Source: Sphingomonadaceae bacterium OTU29LAMAA1 (lineage in GTDB: Bacteria; Pseudomonadota; Alphaproteobacteria; Sphingomonadales; Sphingomonadaceae). From it: a stretch of DNA of 64,000 nucleotides. Positions 9,159 to 20,109 of the stretch are shown here, in pieces. The translations under genes were made by a program, and so were the position numbers. Within the stretch, counting starts at the first letter, position 1. Each line of letters starts with the position of its first letter. The notes under the pieces are model-generated. The model made no database searches and had not been told where the DNA came from. It saw only the letters and a list, made by a program, of their open reading frames with translations. The DNA lies in the NCBI GenBank assembly GCA_024072375.1, contig CP099617.1, forward strand, positions 3,417,001 through 3,481,000, given 5' to 3'.

Positions 9159-9178
9159 TACTGACATCCTTGTCAGTA
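9159..9178. promoter_or_regulatory. Perfect palindrome upstream of coq4, operator-like
   Basis: TACTGACA (9159-9166), a 4-base spacer TCCT, and TGTCAGTA (9171-9178) form a perfect 8-bp inverted repeat that ends 13 bases before the coq4 ATG. Its size and position suit a repressor operator, for example TetR-type, overlapping the promoter or leader. No regulator gene lies next to it in this window. Confidence 0.5.
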
Positions 9179-9191
9179 AGGAAATTGGCCG

Positions 9192-9974
9192 ATGGCGAAG
9201 CTTCCTCCCTTTCCCGGCACGACCGGCAAACGCGCGTGGCGCACCGCGTTCGATGCGCTGCGCAAGCTGCTCGCCGATGGCGACGACACGACGCAGGTGT
9301 TCCGGATCATGCGATCGCTGAACGTCGGGGATACCGCCAACGGCTATGCCCGGCTGATCGCGACGAGCGATGGTGGCCGCATCGCCTATGAACGCGTCGA
9401 ACTGTCGCAGCGTTTTTCCGACCGGACGTGGGTGGACGGATTCGTCCCGGGCACGGTCGGCGCAGCCTATCGCGAATTTCTGGCGGCGACGGGCTATTCC
9501 GCCGATGGACTGGTCGAGGTGAGCCGGCTCGACCCCGACGAAACCGATGTTGTCCATCCTTATGCCTGGATGGGCCGGCGTACGCGCGACGTTCACGACA
9601 TCTGGCATGTCCTGACCGGCTACAAGGCGGACGAGACGATGGGCGAGGCATGTCTGGTCGCCTTTTCCTACGCCCAAACGCGGGGCCTCGGCTGGGCCTT
9701 CATCGCCGGCGGTGCGGCGCTGAAGTCGTTGCGGGCGACGGGCGGCACCCTGTTCGCCAGGGCGGTGCGCGAAGGCTATCGCAACGGCCGTCGCGCTGCG
9801 TGGCTGCTTGGTGAGGATTACGAGGCGTTGATGCACGAACCGATCGACGCCGCCCGGGCAAGATTGAGGATCGCGGAGCCGGTGGCGTACCGGCAGGCAC
9901 AGACGGTACTGGGCGCGACGCTTGCTTCTTATGCTTCGGCGCAGAAGGAGCGGGCACAGGCGGCTTTGGCATAG
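9192..9974 (+). CDS. coq4: Coq4-family ubiquinone biosynthesis protein
   Basis: A 260-aa protein of the Coq4 family, membrane-peripheral factors of ubiquinone biosynthesis; eukaryotic Coq4 organises the CoQ synthome and has recently been tied to C1 decarboxylation/hydroxylation. The family hallmark HDxxH is seen as HDIWH (135-139) followed by a downstream Glu, forming the metal-binding motif. The start has AAGGAAA about 9 bases upstream, immediately behind a perfect palindrome that may regulate it. Located 70 bases before recF on the same strand. Confidence 0.85.
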   Translation: MAKLPPFPGTTGKRAWRTAFDALRKLLADGDDTTQVFRIMRSLNVGDTANGYARLIATSDGGRIAYERVELSQRFSDRTWVDGFVPGTVGAAYREFLAATGYSADGLVEVSRLDPDETDVVHPYAWMGRRTRDVHDIWHVLTGYKADETMGEACLVAFSYAQTRGLGWAFIAGGAALKSLRATGGTLFARAVREGYRNGRRAAWLLGEDYEALMHEPIDAARARLRIAEPVAYRQAQTVLGATLASYASAQKERAQAALA

Positions 9975-10044
9975 GGGCTTCCAGGCGACCTGACGGCTAT
10001 CACGGCCATTGCCGTCGATAGGTCCGCAGCCTAGTCGCATCGCG

Positions 10045-11100
10045 ATGCTGTCGCGCCTTCGCCTCACCGATTACCGCAATCATGCGGAGCTGGTGCTGGA
10101 TCCTGGCGCCGGCTTCGTCGTGCTGACCGGCGAGAATGGCGCGGGCAAGACGAATGTGCTGGAGGCTGTGTCGCTGCTGGCCCCGGGCCGCGGGCTGCGG
10201 CGGGCGGCGCTGTCCGACATGCAGCGGCAGGGTGGGCCGGGCGGCTTCGGCGTCGCTGCGACGCTGGCGGCGGCGGGCGGCGCGGTCGATGTTGCTACCG
10301 GCACGTTGGCCGCGGCGCCCGAACGGCGGCAGGTGCGCATCCAGGGCGCCGCCGCCACCGCCAATACGCTCGCCGAATGGCTGACGGTGTTGTGGCTGAC
10401 GCCGGCGATGGACCGGCTGTTCGTCGAACCGGCGGGCGAGCGGCGGCGATTTCTCGATCGGCTGACGCTGGCGCTGGTGCCGGCGCATGCGCATCACGCC
10501 GCGCGCTACGACGCCGCGATGCGCGCGCGCAACCGGCTGCTGGGCGCGGACGAGCCAGCCGATCCCGACTGGCTGGGTGCGCTCGAAACGCAGATGGCGG
10601 ACCATGGCGATGCGATCCTGACGGCGCGGCACGACACCGTCGCACTGCTCGGCGGCCGGCTGGTCGAGCAACCCGACGGGCCGTTCGCCCGTGCCGGGAT
10701 CGCGCTGGAGGGATGGAGCGGCGACGGCGCGGCGCTGCTGGCCGAGCTGCGTCAAAATCGCGCGCGCGACGCCGCCGCCGGACGGGCGCTGGCGGGGCCG
10801 CATCGTGCCGATCTGTCGGTGACGCATCTGGGCAAGGGGCAGGCGGCGGCGCTCGCCTCGACCGGAGAACAGAAGGCGCTGCTGCTCGGCATCGTGCTGG
10901 CGCATGCCGAGCTGGTCGCGCAGCGGACGGGGCACGCGCCCGTGCTGCTCCTCGACGAGGTCGCCGCGCATCTGGACCCCGTACGGCGCAATGCGCTGTT
11001 CGACCGGCTGTCCGGCCACGGGCAGGTGTGGATGACCGGCACCGAGCCGGCGCTGTTCGCCGGCATCGATGATCGTGCGACGCGGGTTTCGGTTGGCTGA
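10045..11100 (+). CDS. recF: DNA replication/repair protein RecF
   Basis: A 351-aa SMC-like ATPase that loads RecA at gapped DNA with RecO and RecR. Walker A GENGAGKT is at residues 29-36 and Walker [13 protein letters not shown] near the C-terminus; the N-terminal LRLTDYRNH segment is typical of the family. The start was set at 10045 because conserved RecF sequence begins there, although no clear ribosome site is present. It lies in the recF to gyrB order common near bacterial origins, with an OmpA gene inserted between the two. recO is also in this window, at 35384. Confidence 0.95.
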   Translation: MLSRLRLTDYRNHAELVLDPGAGFVVLTGENGAGKTNVLEAVSLLAPGRGLRRAALSDMQRQGGPGGFGVAATLAAAGGAVDVATGTLAAAPERRQVRIQGAAATANTLAEWLTVLWLTPAMDRLFVEPAGERRRFLDRLTLALVPAHAHHAARYDAAMRARNRLLGADEPADPDWLGALETQMADHGDAILTARHDTVALLGGRLVEQPDGPFARAGIALEGWSGDGAALLAELRQNRARDAAAGRALAGPHRADLSVTHLGKGQAAALASTGEQKALLLGIVLAHAELVAQRTGHAPVLLLDEVAAHLDPVRRNALFDRLSGHGQVWMTGTEPALFAGIDDRATRVSVG

Positions 11101-11183
11101 ACCGCGGCTGTCGGTGCGGGTCACCGGTGGTTCAAGCCCGTTGCTCCATTCCGCCGCCATCGGGCGGGGATATGGAGGATTAC

Positions 11184-11942
11184 ATGCTGAAATCGATCGT
11201 TATCGCGGCGACCGCGCTGACTGCCGTCGCCACGCCGGCACTGGCGCAGGACCGCTGGGACTGGAGCGGCGGGCGTCCCGGTGACCGTGCCTATCGCCTG
11301 ATCGGCGCGGGTGTGCAGGGGCTGGATCCCGCATTGCGCGGCACGCCGCGTGGGCGCGCGTTCGTGATGCGGAACTTCGATCGCAATCGTGATGGCCGTA
11401 TCTCGCCACGCGAGGCGGCGGATGCGAACGCCGCCTTCGTGCGCGTCGCCGGTGCGCGGCGGGATGGCTTCGACTGGGATGCCCGCGATCGGACCGTCGT
11501 AGTCGAGACGCGCACCGTCGTACCTGGCCAGTGGGATCGCCGTGCGATGCACGATTACGGCTTTCGTCAGACGCCGCGTGGCGCGACGCTGACCCTGTCC
11601 GAGGACGTGCTGTTCGCGACCGACAGCGATGTGCTGCGGCCGGGCGCGATCGAAAAGTTGCGACCGCTGGCGAGCTATCTGCGCTCGAACGGCGGGGTGC
11701 GGGTGGCGATCGACGGCTTCACCGATTCGCGCGGGTCCGATGCGCATAATCAGGACCTGTCCGAACGCCGTGCGGCCAGCGTCCGTTCGGCCTTCGACGC
11801 GATGGGTGTGACTCGGGCGCGGTTCAGCGTCGCCGGACATGGCGAGGCGAGTCCGGTCGCGACCAACGCCACCGCCGCAGGCATGCGTCAGAACCGGCGC
11901 GTCGAGGTGACGCTGCTCGGCCGCCGCGCGACGGAGTTCTGA
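11184..11942 (+). CDS. OmpA-family periplasmic/outer-membrane protein with an EF-hand
   Basis: A 252-aa exported protein. A strong GGAGG precedes the ATG at 11184, and residues 1-21 form a signal peptide (ending ALAQ). An EF-hand-like calcium loop DRNRDGRISPREA lies at about residues 70-82. The C-terminal 110 residues are an OmpA/MotB peptidoglycan-binding domain (GFTDSRGSDAHNQDLSERRA and NRRVEV). It lacks a transmembrane barrel, so it is probably a periplasmic or lipid-free peptidoglycan anchor. It sits between recF and gyrB on the same strand, followed by a GC-rich hairpin. Confidence 0.88.
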   Translation: MLKSIVIAATALTAVATPALAQDRWDWSGGRPGDRAYRLIGAGVQGLDPALRGTPRGRAFVMRNFDRNRDGRISPREAADANAAFVRVAGARRDGFDWDARDRTVVVETRTVVPGQWDRRAMHDYGFRQTPRGATLTLSEDVLFATDSDVLRPGAIEKLRPLASYLRSNGGVRVAIDGFTDSRGSDAHNQDLSERRAASVRSAFDAMGVTRARFSVAGHGEASPVATNATAAGMRQNRRVEVTLLGRRATEF

Positions 11943-11955
11943 AGATCGTCCCGAT

Positions 11956-11979
11956 CCTCCCCCGCGTTGGCGGGGGAGG
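11956..11979. repeat. GC-rich palindromic repeat, ompA-gyrB gap
   Basis: A 10-bp stem (CCTCCCCCGC / GCGGGGGAGG) with a 4-base loop, followed by GTGGCAGCGAAGC. The same arm plus GTGGCAGC tail occurs at 52032-52060, marking a dispersed repeat family. It may act as terminator for the OmpA gene; there is no T-run. Confidence 0.6.
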
Positions 11980-12030
11980 TGGCAGCGAAGCTGAATTAGG
12001 GGGCCTTCCCGTGGGTCGCCCAGCTGGTGA

Positions 12031-14604
<2,574 letters not shown>

Positions 14605-14716
14605 TCCTGGGGCGGGCTCCGTCCGTTGTCGGACGGGGCTCCCTCGGCAATTCCCTCGTCACCCCGGACGTGTTCCGCGTCGTTCTGGGGCGAGACAAAA
14701 GCCACGGAACCCGTCC

Positions 14717-14782
14717 TTGCGAGCGTAGCGAAGCAACCCAGAGCGTCGCGCGGAACCCTGGGTTGCTTCGCTACGCTCGCAA
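14717..14782. repeat. Long inverted repeat between convergent gyrB and lysR
   Basis: Perfect 24-bp arms (14717-14740 and 14759-14782) around an 18-base loop; with one mismatch they extend to about 30 bp. The core TTGCGAGC...GAAGCAACC reappears in the 20016-20091 element. Both copies lie between convergent genes, so each could form a strong bidirectional transcription stop. The rest of the 14605-14882 gap shows no gene. Confidence 0.75.
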
Positions 14783-14882
14783 TGACGGCGTCAGTGATGC
14801 GGCCGAACATCGATCCAGACTGGCCTCGTGGCGCCGTGGCCCCCTGAAATCGTCCGGTGGGATGTGGGACGATCGCAAGGCG

Positions 14883-15767
14883 TCACACGAACCGCGCGCG
14901 GTGCGTCTTCACCAGCCCTGTCAGCCAGTCGCGGAAGGTCCGCACCTTCTTCGCCTCGCGCATGTCCTGGTGCGTCACTAGCCAGAACGAGCGGCGGATG
15001 GTGCGATCGGGCAGCACCCGCCGTAACGTTTCGTCGGCATCGCCGATGAAGCGCGGTAGCACGCCGAGACCCGCTCCCGCCGCGACCAGCCGGTATTGCG
15101 CGTTGATGCTGGAGCTGCGGATGCGCGGCTCCAGCCCTTCCTCGATCTCGGTCAGATAGCGCAGCTCCGGCGCGTACAGCAGGTCGGGGACGTAGCCGAT
15201 CAGGTCGTGGGCTCGCACCTCCGCCGCCGTCGTCGGCAGGGGATGGCGCGCGGCATAGGCCTGCGATGCGTAGAGGCCGAGCGTATAGTCGGTCAGCTTG
15301 CCGCTGACCACCGGTCCGGTCTGCGGCCGCGCCAGCAAGACCGCCACGTCCGCCTCGCGCCGCGACGGATTGAGGAAGCCGCTGCTCGCGACCAGATCGA
15401 CGGTGAGTGCGGGATGGCTTGCGGCAAAGGCGGGCAGATGGTGCGCGACGAACCACGTGCCGAACCCCTCCGACACGCTGACCCGCAACACGCCGGTCAG
15501 GTGATCGGGATCGTCGTCGGGTGCGGCGATCCGCGCCGCCGCCTGCTGCATCGCCTCGACCGTCGCGAGCAGCGCCTGCCCGGCGGCGGTCGGCACCTGC
15601 CCCTCGCGCGTCTGTTCGAACAGGGTCTGGCCGAGCGTCGCCTCCAGCCGGCGCAGGTGGCGGGCGAGCGTGGTGGGATCGACGCCAGTCGCCGCCGCCG
15701 CACGCGCGATCTGGCCAGCGCGGGCGATCGCCAGGAAATCTTGAAGGTCGTCCCACCGCGGCTGCAT
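14883..15767 (-). CDS. LysR-family transcriptional regulator divergent from mmsA
   Basis: A 294-aa LysR regulator: N-terminal winged helix-turn-helix (about 1-60; AAAATGVDPTTLARHLRRLE recognition region) and a periplasmic-binding-like effector domain from about residue 90. It is divergent from the mmsA cluster with 81 bases between starts, the classic layout for a LysR protein controlling its neighbour, so control of valine/3-hydroxyisobutyrate catabolism is inferred. The effector cannot be read from sequence. Confidence 0.85.
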   Translation of the reverse strand: MQPRWDDLQDFLAIARAGQIARAAAATGVDPTTLARHLRRLEATLGQTLFEQTREGQVPTAAGQALLATVEAMQQAAARIAAPDDDPDHLTGVLRVSVSEGFGTWFVAHHLPAFAASHPALTVDLVASSGFLNPSRREADVAVLLARPQTGPVVSGKLTDYTLGLYASQAYAARHPLPTTAAEVRAHDLIGYVPDLLYAPELRYLTEIEEGLEPRIRSSSINAQYRLVAAGAGLGVLPRFIGDADETLRRVLPDRTIRRSFWLVTHQDMREAKKVRTFRDWLTGLVKTHRARFV

Positions 15768-15848
15768 TTATGCAGGTGTGTGTCGCACTATCCGGCGTTG
15801 CGCACAATGCCGCGGCAGGCGATCCTGCGAGCAATAATGGAGAGGTTC

Positions 15849-17390
15849 ATGCGCAATATCGATCATCTGATCGTCGGCCATGCCGGAGGTGGAGCGGGTG
15901 CCGGCGTTCGTTACGGCGATGTCTTCGATCCCAACACCGGTCAGGTGCAGGCGCGCGTGACGCTGGGTACGCAGGCCGACCTCGATCGCGCCGTCGCCGC
16001 GGCGCAGGCCGCGCAGCCCGGCTGGGCCGCGACCAATCCGCAGCGCCGCGCCCGCGTCATGTTCCGCTTCAAGGAACTGGTCGAGGCGAACATGGACGCG
16101 CTCGCGCACCTGCTGTCGTCCGAGCACGGCAAGGTGATCGCGGACAGCAAGGGCGACATCCAGCGCGGGCTGGAGGTCATCGAATTCTGCTGCGGCATCC
16201 CGCACATCCTGAAGGGTGAATATACGCAAGGGGCCGGCCCCGGCATCGACGTCTATTCGATGCGCCAGCCGCTGGGCATCGGTGCGGGGATCACGCCGTT
16301 CAACTTCCCCGGTATGATCCCGATGTGGATGTTCGGTGTCGCCATCGCCACCGGCAATGCCTTCATCCTGAAACCGTCGGAGCGCGACCCGTCGGTGCCG
16401 GTGCGCCTCGCCGAACTGATGCTGGAGGCGGGCGCGCCCGAGGGCATCCTGCAGGTCGTCCATGGCGACAAGGAGATGGTCGACGCGATCCTCGATCATC
16501 CGGCGATCAGCGCGGTCAGCTTCGTCGGGTCGTCCGACATCGCGCATTACGTCTACCGCCGCGGCGTGGAGGCGGGCAAGCGCGTGCAGGCGATGGGCGG
16601 CGCCAAGAACCACGGCATCGTCATGCCCGACGCGGACCTCGATCAGGTCGTCGCCGACCTGTCCGGCGCGGCGTTCGGATCGGCGGGCGAGCGCTGCATG
16701 GCGCTGCCGGTGGTGGTGCCGGTCGGTGAGAAGACCGCCGATGCGCTGCGCGAGAAGCTGATCCCGGCTATCGCCGCGTTGCGGGTCGGCGTGTCCACGG
16801 ACGATGCCGCGCATTACGGCCCGGTGGTCAACGCCGCGCACAAGCAGCGCGTCGAGAACTGGATCCAGACCGGCGTCGACGAGGGCGCGGAACTGGTCGT
16901 CGACGGGCGCGGCTTCACGTTGCAGGGGCATGAGAACGGCTTCTTCGTCGGCCCGACGCTGTTCGACCGGGTCACGCCCGAGATGTCGGCGTATAAGGAA
17001 GAGATTTTCGGCCCCGTGCTCCAGATCGTCCGCGCGCCCGATTTCGAGACCGCGCTTCGCCTGCCGAGCGAGCACCAATACGGCAACGGCGTCGCGATCT
17101 TCACCCGTAACGGCCATGCGGCGCGCGAATTCGCCGCGCGCGTCAACGTCGGCATGGTCGGCATCAACGTGCCGATCCCGGTGCCGGTCGCCTACCACAG
17201 CTTCGGCGGGTGGAAGCGCAGCGCGTTCGGCGACACCAACCAGCACGGCATGGAGGGCGTGAAGTTCTGGACCAAGGTCAAGACGATCACGCAACGCTGG
17301 CCGGACGGCACCGCCGAACTGCCGCGCGGTAGCGAAGACGGCGGACCTTCGCGCGTGCAGGATGCGTTCGTCATTCCCACCATGGGTTGA
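15849..17390 (+). CDS. mmsA: CoA-acylating methylmalonate-semialdehyde dehydrogenase
   Basis: A 513-aa aldehyde dehydrogenase that converts methylmalonate semialdehyde (valine route) and malonate semialdehyde to propionyl-CoA and acetyl-CoA with NAD and CoA. Seen: PFNFPGMIPMWMF, SFVGSS nucleotide region, catalytic Cys283 in GERCMAL, and EEIFGPVL near the C-terminus. GGAG lies 6 bases upstream of the ATG at 15849; the much longer upstream frame runs antisense to the LysR gene and is not coding. First gene of a four-gene same-strand cluster with acyl-CoA dehydrogenase and mmsB. Confidence 0.95.
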   Translation: MRNIDHLIVGHAGGGAGAGVRYGDVFDPNTGQVQARVTLGTQADLDRAVAAAQAAQPGWAATNPQRRARVMFRFKELVEANMDALAHLLSSEHGKVIADSKGDIQRGLEVIEFCCGIPHILKGEYTQGAGPGIDVYSMRQPLGIGAGITPFNFPGMIPMWMFGVAIATGNAFILKPSERDPSVPVRLAELMLEAGAPEGILQVVHGDKEMVDAILDHPAISAVSFVGSSDIAHYVYRRGVEAGKRVQAMGGAKNHGIVMPDADLDQVVADLSGAAFGSAGERCMALPVVVPVGEKTADALREKLIPAIAALRVGVSTDDAAHYGPVVNAAHKQRVENWIQTGVDEGAELVVDGRGFTLQGHENGFFVGPTLFDRVTPEMSAYKEEIFGPVLQIVRAPDFETALRLPSEHQYGNGVAIFTRNGHAAREFAARVNVGMVGINVPIPVPVAYHSFGGWKRSAFGDTNQHGMEGVKFWTKVKTITQRWPDGTAELPRGSEDGGPSRVQDAFVIPTMG

Positions 17391-17395
17391 ATCCG

Positions 17396-17938
17396 ATGCG
17401 CCTGACGATCCTTTCCGCCGCTGTCCTGCCCGCCATGCTGTTGCTCGCCTGTTCGGGCGGCGAGACGACCAACAACGAATCCGGCGGCAGTGCCGCGGTC
17501 GAGCCGACGCCGGGCAATCTGTCGATCGATCCGCAGAACACGCTGGTGCCGCTCGACCCGCCGGGGAATGCGGCGGTCGAGGCACCGGTGCCGCTGCCGA
17601 CCGCCAGCCCGTCGCCGATCGCGGCGATGCCGGCGGCGTTCACCGGGCGCTGGGGGATGGTAGCGAACGATTGCGATCCAAAGCGTGCCGACAACAAGGG
17701 CCTGCTGACGATCGCGGGCAACCGCCTGTCCTTCTACGAATCGCGCGGGGAGGCGGCCAAGTTGCGCCAGACCCAGCCGACGCAGGTCGCGTTCGACCTG
17801 CCGATGAGCGGGGAGGGGATGACCTGGTCCGAACCGACGACGCTGACCCTGCTCGACGACGGCAAGACGCTGGTGCGCGAGGCGAAGGGCTCGCCCGATC
17901 GCGCCGGCTCGTTCCGCTACAGCCGCTGCCCGGCCTGA
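17396..17938 (+). CDS. Lipoprotein of unknown function inside the valine-degradation cluster
   Basis: A 180-aa protein with a lipoprotein signal (MRLTILSAAVLPAMLLLAC; lipobox LLAC, Cys at residue 20). A Pro/Ser/Thr-rich linker follows to about residue 80, then a compact domain starting FTGRWGMVANDCDP and ending YSRCPA. Two Cys residues in the domain could form a disulfide. It begins 5 bases after mmsA and ends 6 bases before the acyl-CoA dehydrogenase, so it is co-transcribed with catabolic enzymes, which is unexpected for an envelope lipoprotein. Domain family not recognised. Confidence 0.7.
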   Translation: MRLTILSAAVLPAMLLLACSGGETTNNESGGSAAVEPTPGNLSIDPQNTLVPLDPPGNAAVEAPVPLPTASPSPIAAMPAAFTGRWGMVANDCDPKRADNKGLLTIAGNRLSFYESRGEAAKLRQTQPTQVAFDLPMSGEGMTWSEPTTLTLLDDGKTLVREAKGSPDRAGSFRYSRCPA

Positions 17939-17944
17939 GGATTT

Positions 17945-19090
17945 ATGGAAAACCAGTTCGACCTGACCGATGACCAGCGCGAGATCCAGGACCTCGCGCG
18001 CCGCTTCACCGCGAATCGCATCACGCCACACGCGGGCGAATGGGACGAGAAGCATATCTTCCCGCGCGACACGATCAAGGCGGCGGCCGAACTCGGCTTC
18101 GCGGCGATCTACGTGTCCGAGGAATCGGGCGGTATCGCGCTCGGGCGGCTGGAGGCGGCGCTGATCATGGAGGCGATGGCCTATGGCTGTCCCTCGACCA
18201 GTGCGTTCATCTCGATCCACAACATGGCGGCGTGGATGATCGACCGGTTCGGGTCGCAGACGGTGAAGGACAAGTATCTCCCCGATCTGGTGACGATGGA
18301 TCGCCTCGCCAGCTATTGCCTGACCGAGCCGGGTTCGGGCTCCGACGCTGCCGCGCTGAAGACGCGTGCTGTGCGCGACGGCGACGACTGGCTGGTGACG
18401 GGATCGAAGCAGTTCATCTCGGGCGCGGGCGAGAACGAGGTCTACGTGACGATGGTCCGCACCGGTGAGGAGGGGCCGAAGGGCATCTCGGCCTTGGTGA
18501 TCGAGAAGGACATGCCGGGCGTGTCGTTCGGGGCGAACGAGCGCAAGCTCGGCTGGCATTCGCAACCGACGCGGCAGGTGACGTTCGACAACGTCCGCGT
18601 GCCGGCCGAGAACATCGTCGGCGGCGAGGGCGAAGGCTTCCGCATCGCGATGATGGGGCTCGATGGCGGCCGGCTCAACATCGGCGCGTGCAGCCTCGGC
18701 GGGGCGCAGCGCTGCCTCGACGAGGCGATCGGCTATACCAAGGATCGCAAGCAGTTCGGCAAGGCGATCGCCGATTTCCAGAACACGCAGTTCACGCTCG
18801 CCGACATGGCGACCGAATTGGAGGCGGCGCGCGCGCTGCTGTACATGGCGGCTGCCAAGGTTACCGCGAACGCGCCCGACAAGACGCGTTTCGCGGCGAT
18901 GGCGAAGCGGCTGGCGACGGACACCGGCAGCAGCGTCGTCGATCGCGCGCTGCAACTGCACGGCGGCTACGGCTATCTGATGGACTATCCGATCGAACGC
19001 TTCTGGCGCGACCTGCGCGTCCATTCGATTTTGGAGGGGACCAATCAGGTCATGCGCATGATCGTCGGGCGCGAACTGACGCGGCAGTGA
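17945..19090 (+). CDS. Acyl-CoA dehydrogenase, probably isobutyryl-CoA dehydrogenase
   Basis: A 381-aa FAD-dependent short/branched-chain acyl-CoA dehydrogenase. Seen: the FAD/substrate segments CLTEPGSGSD and ITGSKQFISGAG-like (VTGSKQFISGAGENE), QLHGGYGY, and the catalytic Glu in SILEGTNQVM near the C-terminus. Its place between mmsA and mmsB argues for isobutyryl-CoA as substrate in valine breakdown, giving methacrylyl-CoA. Genes for the intermediate hydratase and hydrolase steps are not in this window. Confidence 0.9.
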   Translation: MENQFDLTDDQREIQDLARRFTANRITPHAGEWDEKHIFPRDTIKAAAELGFAAIYVSEESGGIALGRLEAALIMEAMAYGCPSTSAFISIHNMAAWMIDRFGSQTVKDKYLPDLVTMDRLASYCLTEPGSGSDAAALKTRAVRDGDDWLVTGSKQFISGAGENEVYVTMVRTGEEGPKGISALVIEKDMPGVSFGANERKLGWHSQPTRQVTFDNVRVPAENIVGGEGEGFRIAMMGLDGGRLNIGACSLGGAQRCLDEAIGYTKDRKQFGKAIADFQNTQFTLADMATELEAARALLYMAAAKVTANAPDKTRFAAMAKRLATDTGSSVVDRALQLHGGYGYLMDYPIERFWRDLRVHSILEGTNQVMRMIVGRELTRQ

Positions 19091-19123
19091 ACATCCGACG
19101 AGGTTTATAAGGAGAGAGCATCA

Positions 19124-19996
19124 ATGGCACGCGTCGCCTTCATCGGCCTCGGCAACATGGGCGGGGGCATGGCCGCCAACCTCGCGAAGAAGGGTCATGA
19201 CGTCCGCGCCTTCGACCTCAACGCCGACGCGCTGGCCAAGGCGAAGGATGCCGGGTGCCTGCCCGTCGCTACCGCGGCCGAGGCGGTCGAGGGGGCGGAG
19301 GCGGTCGTCACGATGCTGCCCGCCGGCACGCACGTCGAAAGCGTCTACACCGATGCGGTGTTTGGCCGGGCGCAGCCGTCCGCGATCCTGATCGACTGCT
19401 CGACGATCGACGTCGCCACCGCGCGCCGCGTCGCCGAGACCGCTGCGACCAAGGGGCTTGCCGCGGTCGATGCGCCGGTGTCGGGCGGGATCGGCGCGGC
19501 CAATGCCGGCACGCTCACCTTCATGGTCGGCGGCGCGGAGGATGCGTTCGCGCGCGCGCAGCCGTTCCTCGCCGACATGGGCAAGGCGGTGATCCACGCG
19601 GGTGCCAGCGGTGCGGGTCAGGCCGCCAAGATGGCGAACAACATGCTGCTCGGCGCGACGATGATCGCGACGTGCGAGGCGTTCAGGCTGGCGGAGCGAC
19701 TCGGGCTCGACGCGCAGACGTTCTTCGACATCTCGTCGGTCAGTTCGGGCCAGAGCTGGTCGATGACGAGCTATTGCCCGGTGCCGGGCGTCGGCCCCGA
19801 CACGCCGGCGGACCACGATTACCAGGGCGGGTTCGCGGCGGCGCTGATGCTGAAGGACCTGCGCCTCGCGATGCAGGCGGCGGAGGAGGCGGGCGCGACC
19901 ACGCCGCTCGGCCGGCACGCGACCGAGCTGTACGAGGCGTTCGTGGCGGACGGGAAGGGCGGCACGGACTTTTCCGGGATCATCCGTACGCTGTAA
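19124..19996 (+). CDS. mmsB: 3-hydroxyisobutyrate dehydrogenase
   Basis: A 290-aa beta-hydroxyacid dehydrogenase that oxidises 3-hydroxyisobutyrate to methylmalonate semialdehyde with NAD, feeding MmsA. Seen: Rossmann loop GLGNMG (8-13), substrate motif DAPVSGG, catalytic Lys169 in QAAKMANNM, and the C-terminal KDLRLA helix. GGAG precedes the ATG. Last gene of the cluster; a long inverted repeat follows and radC faces it. Confidence 0.94.
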   Translation: MARVAFIGLGNMGGGMAANLAKKGHDVRAFDLNADALAKAKDAGCLPVATAAEAVEGAEAVVTMLPAGTHVESVYTDAVFGRAQPSAILIDCSTIDVATARRVAETAATKGLAAVDAPVSGGIGAANAGTLTFMVGGAEDAFARAQPFLADMGKAVIHAGASGAGQAAKMANNMLLGATMIATCEAFRLAERLGLDAQTFFDISSVSSGQSWSMTSYCPVPGVGPDTPADHDYQGGFAAALMLKDLRLAMQAAEEAGATTPLGRHATELYEAFVADGKGGTDFSGIIRTL

Positions 19997-20015
19997 TATG
20001 GACTAACCGGACGAT

Positions 20016-20091
20016 CGTCATTGCGAGCGGAGCGAAGCAACCTAGGGCATCGCGGGCTACCCTGGGTTGCTTCGCTTCGCTCGCAATGACG
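20016..20091. repeat. Long inverted repeat between convergent mmsB and radC
   Basis: Arms of 32 bases (20016-20047 and 20060-20091) pair with two mismatches around a 12-base loop. Its core (ATTGCGAGCG...GAAGCAACC) matches the element at 14717-14782. As there, it separates convergent genes and could act as a two-way terminator. Confidence 0.75.
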
Positions 20092-20109
20092 GCGCTCTCT
20101 TCTGAAACC

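Noticed and set aside
11117..11160. A tRNA 3'-half look-alike (GGTTCAAGCCC with a CCGCCGCCA end) after recF.
   Set aside because: No matching 5' half, acceptor strand or anticodon stem was found; too weak to call even as a tRNA fragment.
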